In this document: in pieces, positions 43,412 through 51,869 of the stretch
Layout of the letters: each line of letters starts with the position of its first letter
Numbering within the stretch: position 1 is the first letter of the stretch
Source: Alkalidesulfovibrio alkalitolerans DSM 16529
Lineage (GTDB): Bacteria; Desulfobacterota; Desulfovibrionia; Desulfovibrionales; Desulfovibrionaceae
Reading direction: 5' to 3'
Length of the DNA: 64,000 nt
Assembly (NCBI RefSeq): GCF_000422245.1
Contig: NZ_ATHI01000005.1
Location: 186,001 to 250,000 of the forward strand
Position numbers and translations under genes: made by a program
The notes under the pieces: model-generated
The model's database searches: none
What the model saw: only the letters and a program-made list of their open reading frames with translations
Told to the model about the DNA's origin: nothing

Positions 43412-44458
43412 ATGACCAGTACCGGCACGAAACCGGCGGACGAGGACGGCGAGAACGGCGCGCGCAGCCTGGACACAGTGGGGCTTGCGGCCTTCGAGGC
43501 AGCCTTCAGGACTTGGGCAGGCCAGGCCGCGCCAGGCCGGGCGTCTTTGTCGCGACGACGGATGCTGGCCGTGTTCCTGCTGCTGCGGGCCACGGGCGCG
43601 CGGCTGGGCGAAGTGCTTGCGCTTAACGAGCGTAGTGACGTGGACTGTGTGGCTGGGGTCGTGCGCCTTGGGCGGCGGCAGATTCCCCTGCCACCCGAAG
43701 TCTGCGCCGAACTGAGCGGAATTGCGGCCCTGCCGGGAGCGAGCGAACTGGCCGGACGACTCTTGCAGCTCGATCAGGGTCAGGTGCGGCGCACATTTGC
43801 CGCGCGCGCCGCCGAGGCCGGGCTGCCCCGTTCCCTGGCGAGCCCCACGGTGCTTCGCCGCTCCAGGGCCGTAGAGATGCTCGGCGGCGGCGTGCCGCTG
43901 TCCGTGGTACAAAAGACCCTGGGACAGTCGAGCCCGAGCCTGACCGCCGCCTGGCACGACTATCCGGAAGACGACGCCAAGCGGCACGTGGAACGTTTCC
44001 TGGCCAAGGAGCGCCGCCGATCGAGCGCGCGCAACGCCTTCTACGGCCGCATCACGCGCATCGAACCTGGTGATGTGCAGGCCCTGGTCACGGTCGAGGC
44101 ACTGGGCGGCCAGATCATCAGCGCCGTCATCACCATGGGCAGCCTCAGCGCGCTTGGACTTCGCGAAGGGAGCATGGTCACGGCCGAGGTCAAGGCTCCC
44201 TGGGTGCTCGTCGCGCCCGGCACGCCCGGCGAGGCAGATGTGACAGATGCGGCCACCTCGGCCGACAATTGCTTTCTGGGCGTGGTCCGCGACCTGACGC
44301 GCGGCGCGGTAACCACCGAGGTCGTGGTCGAACTGCCGGACGGGACCGCCATATGCGCGGTCGTGACCACACGAAGCGCGGACAGTCTGGGCCTGAAGAC
44401 AGGTGCGTCGGCCACGGTCTGGTGCAGCGCCTTTTCCGTGATCCTCAACGCGGAGTGA
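43412..44458 (+). CDS. tunR: TunR-like tungstate/molybdate-responsive regulator
   Basis: The 348-residue protein has an N-terminal XerC/D-like domain (about 30-205) and two C-terminal TOBE domains (about 212-275 and 285-345: ARNAFYGRITRIEPGDVQALV, then ADNCFLGVVRDLTRGAV). In the recombinase-like part TGARLGEVLAL keeps the first Arg. The H-x-L-R-H box, however, reads TVLRRS and the LGH box reads LGQ, so catalysis should be lost. This architecture is the TunR family of sulfate-reducing deltaproteobacteria, which sense tungstate/molybdate through TOBE domains. The divergent TSUP neighbour fits the repressor group. Confidence 0.88.
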   Translation: MTSTGTKPADEDGENGARSLDTVGLAAFEAAFRTWAGQAAPGRASLSRRRMLAVFLLLRATGARLGEVLALNERSDVDCVAGVVRLGRRQIPLPPEVCAELSGIAALPGASELAGRLLQLDQGQVRRTFAARAAEAGLPRSLASPTVLRRSRAVEMLGGGVPLSVVQKTLGQSSPSLTAAWHDYPEDDAKRHVERFLAKERRRSSARNAFYGRITRIEPGDVQALVTVEALGGQIISAVITMGSLSALGLREGSMVTAEVKAPWVLVAPGTPGEADVTDAATSADNCFLGVVRDLTRGAVTTEVVVELPDGTAICAVVTTRSADSLGLKTGASATVWCSAFSVILNAE

Positions 44459-44582
44459 TATTGCCCGGAGCAGAAATCAGGCATTATTTTCGTGCGCCTG
44501 GTTGCCAGTACGGCCCGTCTTCGGCGGCCTCGGCGGCGAAGCCGAGGGAGTGCAAAGCCATTTACATTGCGCTCCCAGCAGC

Positions 44583-44615
44583 AAAAAACGGGGGACGGCT
44601 TGGCGGCCATCCCCC
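44583..44615 (-). terminator. Rho-independent terminator after phoU
   Basis: On the minus strand GGGGGATGGC pairs with GCCGTCCCCC around 6 nt, followed by GTTTTTT. It lies 30 bp after the phoU stop and closes the pho operon. Confidence 0.85.
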
Positions 44616-44644
44616 ATTACTTTCCGAAATACGGCGGAATTCCG

Positions 44645-45310
44645 TCAGTACGGACGGCACGTCTGCCTGATGTCCACTCCCTTGACGATGAAAATCACAC
44701 TCTCGGCGATGTTCGTGGCCAGATCGCCCACGCGTTCGAGGCAGCGGGCCTTGATGATCTTGTGCACGGCGCGCTCCACGGAGCGGCTCTCCTGGATCAT
44801 GAAATCCAGGTAATGCTTGAGGATCTTCATGTTCAACGTGTCCGCGCCGGAATCCATCTCACAGACCCGGAGCGCCAGTTCTGTGTCGTTGGTGTTGTAG
44901 GCTTGGATGGCCATGTGCAGCATCTCGCGCACCTTGGCGGCCAGTTCCTCCATGAGGGGGTTATGCGGCAACACGGGGCGCTGACTGAGAAGCACAGCCC
45001 GCTCGGCGATGTTCACGGCCTGATCCCCGACGCGCTCGAGGTTCGCGGCCGTGTTGGCGCTGCCTAGGACGAAGCGCAGGTCGCGCGCCACTGGCTGCTC
45101 GCGGGCGAGGATGGAAAGGGTGATTTCGTCCACAATGCAGTGCAGGCGGTTGATCTCCACGTCACCTTCGATGACTTGCTCGGCGAGGTCGGAATCCCGC
45201 TCGGCGGCCGCTTTGAGGCCCAGATCGAGCGCCTTCTCGGCCAGAGAGGCCATTTCCAGGACATGCAGCCTGAGGCTGTCGAGTTCCTTTTCCAGATGCG
45301 TGCGTTCCAT
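44645..45310 (-). CDS. phoU: Phosphate-signalling protein PhoU
   Basis: The 221-residue all-helical protein has two PhoU repeats. The E-x-x-x-D-x-x-x-D-type metal motifs appear in LERVGDQAVNIAERAV and LERVGDLATNIAESVIF. PhoU dampens PhoR signalling and modulates the Pst transporter. It is the last gene of phoB-phoR-pstB-phoU and lies 16 bp after pstB. Confidence 0.96.
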   Translation of the reverse strand: MERTHLEKELDSLRLHVLEMASLAEKALDLGLKAAAERDSDLAEQVIEGDVEINRLHCIVDEITLSILAREQPVARDLRFVLGSANTAANLERVGDQAVNIAERAVLLSQRPVLPHNPLMEELAAKVREMLHMAIQAYNTNDTELALRVCEMDSGADTLNMKILKHYLDFMIQESRSVERAVHKIIKARCLERVGDLATNIAESVIFIVKGVDIRQTCRPY

Positions 45311-45326
45311 ATCGCGATACTCCCAA

Positions 45327-46088
45327 TCAGCCGAAGCGGCCGGTGATGTAGTCTTCTGTCTGCTTGTTTTTCGGCCGGGTGAACAGTGTCTCGGTCTTGT
45401 CCGTCTCGATCAGCCTGCCCATGTAGAAAAAGGCCGTCATGTCCGAGACGCGGGCCGCCTGCTGCATGGAGTGGGTGACGATGATGATCGTGTATTTCTT
45501 CTTCAGTTCGAAGATGAGTTCCTCGATCTTCTGGGTGGCGATGGGATCGAGCGCGGAGCACGGCTCGTCCATGAGCAGGATCTCCGGCTCCACGGCCATG
45601 GCCCGGGCGATGCACAGCCGTTGTTGCTGCCCGCCTGAAAGGCCCAGGGCCGAATCGTGGATGCGGTCCTTGACCTCGTCCCACAGCGCCGCGTTGCGCA
45701 GGCTCGATTCCACGCGCTCGACGATGAAGTTCTTGTCCTTCACGCCATTCACGCGCAGTCCGTAGGCCACGTTCTCGAAAACCGATTTTGGAAACGGATT
45801 GGGCTTTTGAAAGACCATGCCCACCCGCCGCCGCAGTTCGACCACGTCCACCTTGGGGTCGTAGACCTCCACGCCGTCCATGGTCAGCGAGCCCTCGACC
45901 CGGGTGCCGGGGATGAGGTCGTTCATGCGGTTCAGGCAACGAATGAACGTGCTCTTGCCGCAGCCCGAGGGGCCAATGAGCGAAGTCACGTTGTTGTCCT
46001 GGAACTTCAAGGTGATGTCGTCCAGGGCCATGAAGGAGCCGTAGTAGAAGTTCAGGTTCCTGGCTTCCATCTTGGTGCTTTGAGCCAT
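45327..46088 (-). CDS. pstB: Phosphate ABC transporter ATP-binding protein PstB
   Basis: The 253-residue ATPase has Walker [10 protein letters not shown], the PstB-type signature [16 protein letters not shown], Walker [13 protein letters not shown] and the H-loop [13 protein letters not shown]. It powers PstSCA phosphate import. The permease and binding-protein genes are not in this cluster, so they must lie elsewhere. PstB also signals to PhoR with PhoU. Confidence 0.96.
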   Translation of the reverse strand: MAQSTKMEARNLNFYYGSFMALDDITLKFQDNNVTSLIGPSGCGKSTFIRCLNRMNDLIPGTRVEGSLTMDGVEVYDPKVDVVELRRRVGMVFQKPNPFPKSVFENVAYGLRVNGVKDKNFIVERVESSLRNAALWDEVKDRIHDSALGLSGGQQQRLCIARAMAVEPEILLMDEPCSALDPIATQKIEELIFELKKKYTIIIVTHSMQQAARVSDMTAFFYMGRLIETDKTETLFTRPKNKQTEDYITGRFG

Positions 46089-46154
46089 GCGATCTCCTGT
46101 GGCGTCTCTTGCCGCTCGTCGCCCGCAAGGGCGCGCGGCGCAATCATCAATGGG

Positions 46155-47918
46155 TCATACCCCGTCGATTGTTACAATCTCGTTGCGCCTGGATAGCGGG
46201 ATGCCGAAATAGAAGAGTGAACCGCGGTCCTCGCCCGGGACGGGACTGTTCACCCATATCCTGCCGCCGTGCCTCTCCACGATGTGCTTGGAGATGGCGA
46301 GCCCGAGCCCCGACGACCCCGGCGACTTGGCGTGGTGTCGCTCCACCCTGAAAAAACGCTCGAAAATGCGCTTCTGATCTTCCTTGGGCACGCCGGGGCC
46401 CTTGTCGGCGATGCCGAAAACCGCCAAGTCGCCGTCCATGTGGAACGTGGCCGTGACGTCCTCTCCGGAAGGACTGAAGCGGACGGCGTTCTCGATCAGG
46501 TTGCGGAAAACCTGGGTCAGCCGGTCGTAGTCAGCGACCACGAGCACCCCTTCGCGGGGCAGCAAGCTTGTGAGACGCACGGAGCGCGCTTCAGCCAGGG
46601 CGGCGCATTCGCGCTGCGCCCCGGCGAGCGCCGACGCCGCGTCGACTTCGGCGAAATTCATGGCCTGCTGCCCGGCCTCCAGGCGCGAGAGAGAGAGCAG
46701 ATCACCCACGATCTTGCCCATGTGGTTGGCGTTCTTGAGGATGATCTCCAGAAATCGGGCCGTGGTCGGCGGGTCGGCCTTCCCACCCTGGTGCAAAAGC
46801 GTCTCGGCGTAGCCCTTGATGGACGTCAGCGGCGTGCGCAGTTCGTGGCTGACGTTGGCCACGAAGTCGCGCCGGACCCGTTCAAGCTGCGTCAGACGGC
46901 TGATGTCGTGAAAAACCACCACCGCGCCAAGTCCGTGTCCGCGCTCGGTCGGCGAGACCACGCTCACGTCGTAGACGTGATCGCGGTCCGGCTCGATCTG
47001 CAGCACGGTGGTACCGCCCTCGCCGTGCAGCGCCTTGTCGCAGGCACGTTGCAGGCCCGAATCCATGATCGCCTCGATGGGCTTCTTTCCCATCTGGCGA
47101 CCAATCCCGGGAAAGATGTCGCCGAGCGCCCTGTTGACCGAAACGATGCGCCCCTCCTCGTCCAGGACCATGACCCCTTCGCGCATGCTGTCCAGCACGG
47201 CTTCGAGCTGGCTCTTCTGCGTGCCGATGGTGGCCAGTTGCGCCTGGGCGTTGGCGGCCATGCGGTTGATGGCCTCGACCAGGGCGTCGAACTCGCGACC
47301 CGGCGTGACCCGGATGCGCCGCTCCCACTCGCCCCGGCCTATGGCTTCGGCCACAGAGGCCATGGATTCGATGGAGCGGGTCAGGTGGCGCGTCAGGTAC
47401 AGGCACAGCGGCGTGGCCACCAGAAAGCTGCCCAGCACGGCGAGCACGATGTTGCCCCACATGCGGTTCGAGCGGTCCGCCGGAGCGGTCACGGACTCGG
47501 CAAGCAAAAGCACGCCCGGCCCAACTTCCAGGCGTACGGCCTTTGCGGCCCGCACCGTCTCGCGCCCGCCCCTCCCGTCCTGGCGATCGCTTTCGGCCGC
47601 CCCCCCCGCAAGAGCGGCTCCGACTAGGTCGGCGCGCCCTCTCGCCTCGTCGGCCGGAATAAAGACCATGTCCACGCCGATACGTTCGCGCACGCTCGAA
47701 AGCGCGGCCTCCAGGGATTCGCGGTCTCCCGCGCCCGCCGCCCCTTCGAGCAGGGCCGAGGCGAGCAGCACCCGGCGTGCCGCTTCCTCGCGCGCGTCGT
47801 GCTCGATGCCACGGTCGAGGATGAGGCGAGTGGAAAGAACGGGAAGCAGCAAGGCGGCCAGGACGACGACCAGAAAAAGCGCGGCCAGACGCGACTGGAA
47901 GGAGGCGGCGGAACGCAC
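46155..47918 (-). CDS. phoR: Phosphate-regulon sensor histidine kinase
   Basis: The 587-residue kinase has two transmembrane helices flanking a periplasmic region, then HAMP (about 190-240). A PAS domain (VLDSMREGVMVLDEEGRIVSVN) and HisKA with the phospho-His in VSHELRTPLTS follow. HATPase_c has NLIENAVRFSP, DKGPGVPKEDQ and GSSGLGLAISK. Its periplasmic loop (about 30-165) is longer than in classical PhoR. The start is GTG at 47918, 2 bp after phoB, indicating coupling. Its context with pstB and phoU supports PhoR. Confidence 0.92.
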   Translation of the reverse strand: MRSAASFQSRLAALFLVVVLAALLLPVLSTRLILDRGIEHDAREEAARRVLLASALLEGAAGAGDRESLEAALSSVRERIGVDMVFIPADEARGRADLVGAALAGGAAESDRQDGRGGRETVRAAKAVRLEVGPGVLLLAESVTAPADRSNRMWGNIVLAVLGSFLVATPLCLYLTRHLTRSIESMASVAEAIGRGEWERRIRVTPGREFDALVEAINRMAANAQAQLATIGTQKSQLEAVLDSMREGVMVLDEEGRIVSVNRALGDIFPGIGRQMGKKPIEAIMDSGLQRACDKALHGEGGTTVLQIEPDRDHVYDVSVVSPTERGHGLGAVVVFHDISRLTQLERVRRDFVANVSHELRTPLTSIKGYAETLLHQGGKADPPTTARFLEIILKNANHMGKIVGDLLSLSRLEAGQQAMNFAEVDAASALAGAQRECAALAEARSVRLTSLLPREGVLVVADYDRLTQVFRNLIENAVRFSPSGEDVTATFHMDGDLAVFGIADKGPGVPKEDQKRIFERFFRVERHHAKSPGSSGLGLAISKHIVERHGGRIWVNSPVPGEDRGSLFYFGIPLSRRNEIVTIDGV

Positions 47919-47920
47919 GG

Positions 47921-48604
47921 CTACTCTTTGAAGCGGTAGCCCACGCCCCTCACCGTTTCGACCAGCCCGGCGTGAGCGCCGAGCTTCTGGCGCAGCCTGC
48001 GCACGTGGGTGTCCACGGTGCGCGCATAGCCGTCGAATTCATAACCCCAGACCGAATTCAGCAACTGGTCGCGGGTCTGGACCCGGCCCTGGCTGCGGAT
48101 GAGTTCGGCGAGCAGTTTGAATTCCGTAGCCGTGAGTTGGATCTCTTCGTCGTCCACCTCCACGCGGTGGGCGTCCATGTCCACGGCCAGCCCGTCGCGC
48201 TTCCACATCTGGCGCGACGGCTTCTCGGGCTTGCCCCGGCGCAGGATGGCCTTGACTCGCAAGATGATCTCGCGCGGGGAAAAAGGCTTGACCACGTAGT
48301 CGTCCGCGCCGAGTTCGAGACCGACGATGCGGTCTACTTCCTCGCCGCGCGCGGTGAGCATGATGATGGGCGTCTTGGCTGTTTCGGGGAGCTTTTTCAG
48401 TTCCTTGCAGACCTCGAAGCCGTCCATTCCGGGCAGCATCAGGTCGAGCAGAACCAGCTCGGGATGGTGACGGCGCGCCTTGGCCAGGGCCTGCGCTCCA
48501 TCCATGGCCGTTACCACTTCGTATCCGGACGATTCAAGGTTGAACTGGAGGAGATGGAGAATGTCCTCGTCGTCCTCGACCACCAGGATCGTATCTTTTG
48601 GCAT
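47921..48604 (-). CDS. phoB: Phosphate-regulon response regulator PhoB
   Basis: The 227-residue protein has a receiver domain with the phosphoacceptor in LVLLDLMLPGMDG and a winged-helix OmpR/PhoB DNA-binding domain (LTATEFKLLAELIRSQGRVQTRDQLL, landmarks FKLLAEL and RVQTRDQLL; then DTHVRRLRQKLG). The ATG at 48604 gives the normal MPKDTILVVEDDED start. It is first in the phoB-phoR-pstB-phoU cluster. Confidence 0.96.
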   Translation of the reverse strand: MPKDTILVVEDDEDILHLLQFNLESSGYEVVTAMDGAQALAKARRHHPELVLLDLMLPGMDGFEVCKELKKLPETAKTPIIMLTARGEEVDRIVGLELGADDYVVKPFSPREIILRVKAILRRGKPEKPSRQMWKRDGLAVDMDAHRVEVDDEEIQLTATEFKLLAELIRSQGRVQTRDQLLNSVWGYEFDGYARTVDTHVRRLRQKLGAHAGLVETVRGVGYRFKE

Positions 48605-48761
48605 TGCCTGCTCCATGAACGGTGTCAATGCACCAGCGCCATGACGGTTTCACGAAGGGATCATGACAAACATGTTACAGCGCGGGAAGGCAAAGGGCAA
48701 CGCGGCCGGATGAGCGGCCAGATCGGGTGACGATTCCGCGACAGGGCACGGGAGGAACGTC

Positions 48762-50381
48762 TCAGCCCCCTGCAAGGACAGGGGCGGGTCGCGCCAGAAG
48801 ATCGCGCGCCAGACGAAGCCCCTGCTCGCCGCCCCCAGCCATGCGGGCCAATTCGGCCTCCACCTCGGCGGCCGCCAAGGCACGGCAGCGGGTGGTGGTC
48901 TGCCCCTCGATGATCTCCTTGCTGACCTGGAAATGACGCCTGGCGCGCGCCGCGAGCTGCGGCCAGTGGCTTATGACCAGCACCTGGCGGGAGGCGGCCA
49001 GGCGCTCCAGGCGCTCGGCCACCTTGTGCAGGGTCATGCCGCCCACGCCCGCGTCCACCTCGTCGAAGATCAGGCACGGCGAGTCGGAATCCGCGGACAG
49101 CCCGGCCAGGGCCAGGAGAAAGCGCGACAGCTCGCCGCCCGAGGCGATGCGCTCCAGCGATTGCGGCGGCTGGCCGGGGTTGGGCGCCCACAGGATGCGG
49201 CCGCGAAGCTCGCTCACGCCCGGATGGACCTCCTGGGGCGAGAACTCGGCCAGCACGCGCACCTGCTCGGCGAAGCCAAGCTCGCGCAGGGACTCCTCGA
49301 GCCGGGCGCACAATTCGCTCGCGCCTCTCTGCCGCGCCTCGTCCAGCCGCGCGAGGACCTGGGAAAGCTCGGCCGCGAGACGGGCCTCCTCACGGGAGAG
49401 CCGCGCCTCGTCCAGGCCGCAGGCGTCCAGAAAGGAAAGGTTCTCCTCGATCTCGCGCGAGAGCGCCACGATGTCGTCGAGTTCGCGCTTGAGCCTGCGC
49501 TTGAGCTGGGCAAGCTCCCACAACCGCTTCTCCACGGTCTCGACCTCGGCTTCGTCCGCCTGGGCCGGGCCCACCCGAAGTCGCGCCGCCAGATCGCGCA
49601 GCCGGTGCCGGAAATCCTCCACCGCCTCGGCATCCTCGGCGAAGCCTTCGTCCGCCTGGGCCAGCCTCTTCAACTCGCGGGCCAGCATGTCGGCCCCTTC
49701 GAGCAGCCCTTCGCCCTGGCCGTGCAGCAGGGCGAGCGCCCGGCCGCAGGCCTCGCCAGCCTCGGCCGCGCCCTTGAGCGCCTCGCGCCGGGCCATGAGT
49801 TCGTCCTCCTCGCCCGCCTTGGGTGCGACCTTGGCGATCTCCCGGGCCTGGAATTCCAAAAATTCACGCTTGTCCGCCAACCTGAGCGCCTTTTCGCGGC
49901 AGCGTGCCAGTTCGCGGGCCGTCTCGCGCAGCGAGCCGAGCAGTTCGGCGCGCCGGGCGAACAGCTCCGAGGCCGTGGTAAAGGCGTCGAGCAGCTCGGC
50001 TTGGTGCGCGGCGGACAAAAGCCGCGCCTGGGCATGCTGCGAGGTCAGCAGGAACAGCCGGGGCCGAAGTTCTGCCATACGCTCCAGACTCGCCAGAGAG
50101 TCGTCGCAGAACAGGCGGCTTCGGCCCGTCTCGGCCGAGAGTTCGCGCCGCACGGCCATCTCTCTGCCGTCGTGCTCGAAAATGGCCTCGACCACGGCGC
50201 GCTCGGCGCCGGGACGCACGCTCGCGGCCTCCATGCGGCCGCCCGTGAGGAAGTCCAGGGCCTTGAGGATGAAGGATTTGCCCGCGCCGGTCTCGCCCGT
50301 GAGGGCATTGAGCCCTGGCGCGAATTCAAGCTCGGCGTCGGCGATGAGCGCCAGATTCTGGATGCGAAGGTAGCACAGCAT
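48762..50381 (-). CDS. recN: DNA repair protein RecN
   Basis: The 539-residue SMC-like ATPase has Walker A GETGAGKSF near the N-terminus, long coiled-coil arms (about 150-370), the signature ASGGELSRFLLAL and Walker B PCLIFDEVDAGVGG. RecN holds broken DNA ends during recombinational repair. Length is typical. No LexA-type operator is obvious upstream. Confidence 0.96.
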   Translation of the reverse strand: MLCYLRIQNLALIADAELEFAPGLNALTGETGAGKSFILKALDFLTGGRMEAASVRPGAERAVVEAIFEHDGREMAVRRELSAETGRSRLFCDDSLASLERMAELRPRLFLLTSQHAQARLLSAAHQAELLDAFTTASELFARRAELLGSLRETARELARCREKALRLADKREFLEFQAREIAKVAPKAGEEDELMARREALKGAAEAGEACGRALALLHGQGEGLLEGADMLARELKRLAQADEGFAEDAEAVEDFRHRLRDLAARLRVGPAQADEAEVETVEKRLWELAQLKRRLKRELDDIVALSREIEENLSFLDACGLDEARLSREEARLAAELSQVLARLDEARQRGASELCARLEESLRELGFAEQVRVLAEFSPQEVHPGVSELRGRILWAPNPGQPPQSLERIASGGELSRFLLALAGLSADSDSPCLIFDEVDAGVGGMTLHKVAERLERLAASRQVLVISHWPQLAARARRHFQVSKEIIEGQTTTRCRALAAAEVEAELARMAGGGEQGLRLARDLLARPAPVLAGG

Positions 50382-50494
50382 GGCCCTATGCCATAATCTC
50401 TTCGCGCCCGCGCCTCAAGCGGTCCGGTCGCAGCGATCCGGCAGGGCGTCGCGCCGTGGGGAGCGGGAAAATCCGCGAGCCGAGCCGCCTGGCC

Positions 50495-51145
50495 TCATGG
50501 ATCGCGCGCCTCGGCCTGGGCCAGGAGTTCGCGCACCAGGGGCAGCAGATTTTGTGCGATGACCTCCGCGCCGCGCGCGTTGGGGTGGATACCGTCGGCT
50601 AGGTTCAGGGACGGGTCCGCGGCCACGCCTTCGAGCAGGAAGGGCAGGAAGAGGACGTTGCGTCGCTCGGCCAGCCGCCGGTAGACCGCCTCGAAGGAAT
50701 CGGCGTAGCCCGCACCCAGGTTGCGCGGAGCCTTCATGCCCGCCAGCAGGACGGGAATCTGTTCGCTCGCCAAACGGCTCAGGATGGCGTCGAGATTGGA
50801 CTCGAGAAGGCGCGTGGACAAACCGCGCAGGCCGTCGTTGGCCCCGAGCGCCACGATCATGGCGTCTGGCTGTTCGCGAAGCGCCCAGCCCAGACGGGAG
50901 AGGCCGCCCGCGCTCGTGTCGCCGGACACGCCCGCGTTGATGACGCGCACGTCGTAGCCCTCCTCGCGCAAGAGCCGCTCCAGCACGTCGGGATACGCCT
51001 GCCCGGGCCGAAGCCCGAAGCCCGCGGTGAGGCTGTCGCCCAGACACGTCAGCACGAAATGCCTGCCATGCGCCTCGCGGGGATCGCCGCCTGTTGCAAA
51101 AAGGACCGACATTGCTACAACTAGAACTTTGAGAAAACGTTTCAC
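50495..51145 (-). CDS. Exported SGNH-family esterase/thioesterase (TesA-like)
   Basis: The 216-residue hydrolase has a signal peptide (about 1-18) and the SGNH blocks: catalytic Ser in CLGDSLTAGFG, VINAGVSGDT, VALGANDGL and the D-x-x-H dyad in LADGIHPNARGAEVI. It matches the E. coli TesA/arylesterase group. The start is GTG 51145 with GAAGG upstream. It is divergent, 25 bp away, from a YbbA/YbbP-type ABC exporter. That gene order is also found for tesA-ybbA-ybbP in enterobacteria. Confidence 0.9.
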   Translation of the reverse strand: MKRFLKVLVVAMSVLFATGGDPREAHGRHFVLTCLGDSLTAGFGLRPGQAYPDVLERLLREEGYDVRVINAGVSGDTSAGGLSRLGWALREQPDAMIVALGANDGLRGLSTRLLESNLDAILSRLASEQIPVLLAGMKAPRNLGAGYADSFEAVYRRLAERRNVLFLPFLLEGVAADPSLNLADGIHPNARGAEVIAQNLLPLVRELLAQAEARDP

Positions 51146-51170
51146 GTCACCTTCCGCACCAGGAGCCGCT

Positions 51171-51869
51171 TTGGACACGTCACGCGACCCGATCATTGAA
51201 CTTCGCGAAGTATCCCTGACCCTACAGGGCAGCGCCGGACCCGTCAACATTCTGCGCGGCGTGGACCTGGCCGTGGGCAGAGGCGAATCCGTCGGCATCA
51301 TGGGGGCTTCGGGCGCGGGCAAGACCTCTCTGCTGATGGTCCTCTCGGGCCTGGAGCGGGCCACTTCCGGCTCGGTGCGCGTGGCCGGGCGCGACGTGGG
51401 GGCCATGGACGAGGACGCCCTGGCCCGTTTCCGGGGAGCCACGCTTGGCATCGTCTTTCAGGGCTTCCACCTCGTCCCGGCCATGACCGCCCTGGAGAAC
51501 GTGGCCCTGCCCCTGGAACTTGCCGGGGTGCGCGAGGCTTTCGCCAAGGCCAGGGAGAGCCTTCTGGCCGTGGGGCTATCGCACCGCCTGGACCACTTCC
51601 CAGCCCAACTCTCCGGCGGCGAGCAGCAGCGAGTGGCCCTGGCCCGCGCCTTCGCCTCGGCCCCGGACCTTATTTTGGCCGATGAACCCACGGGCAACCT
51701 GGACATGGCCACCGGCGCGAAGGTCATGGACCTGCTCTTCAACCTCTGCGCCGAACGAGGGGCCACGCTCGTCCTGGTAACGCACGACCGTTCCCTTGCG
51801 GGGCGCTGCGGCCGCCGCATGACCATGCGCGACGGCCTTCTCGCCGAGAACGGCGAGGCCTTCGCATGA
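51171..51869 (+). CDS. YbbA/LolD-type ABC transporter ATPase
   Basis: The 232-residue ATPase has Walker A GASGAGKTS, the signature LSGGEQQRVALARA, Walker B ILADEPTGNLD and the MacB/LolD-type wording throughout. The start is the TTG at 51171, which follows AGGAG at ideal spacing; the longer frame overlaps the divergent esterase. It overlaps the permease gene by 4 bp. Confidence 0.9.
   Translation: MDTSRDPIIELREVSLTLQGSAGPVNILRGVDLAVGRGESVGIMGASGAGKTSLLMVLSGLERATSGSVRVAGRDVGAMDEDALARFRGATLGIVFQGFHLVPAMTALENVALPLELAGVREAFAKARESLLAVGLSHRLDHFPAQLSGGEQQRVALARAFASAPDLILADEPTGNLDMATGAKVMDLLFNLCAERGATLVLVTHDRSLAGRCGRRMTMRDGLLAENGEAFA

Noticed and set aside
43412-44040. Phage integrase and prophage remnant
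   Set aside because: The XerC/D-like domain lacks catalytic His residues and is fused to two TOBE domains, as in TunR regulators; no other phage genes are present.
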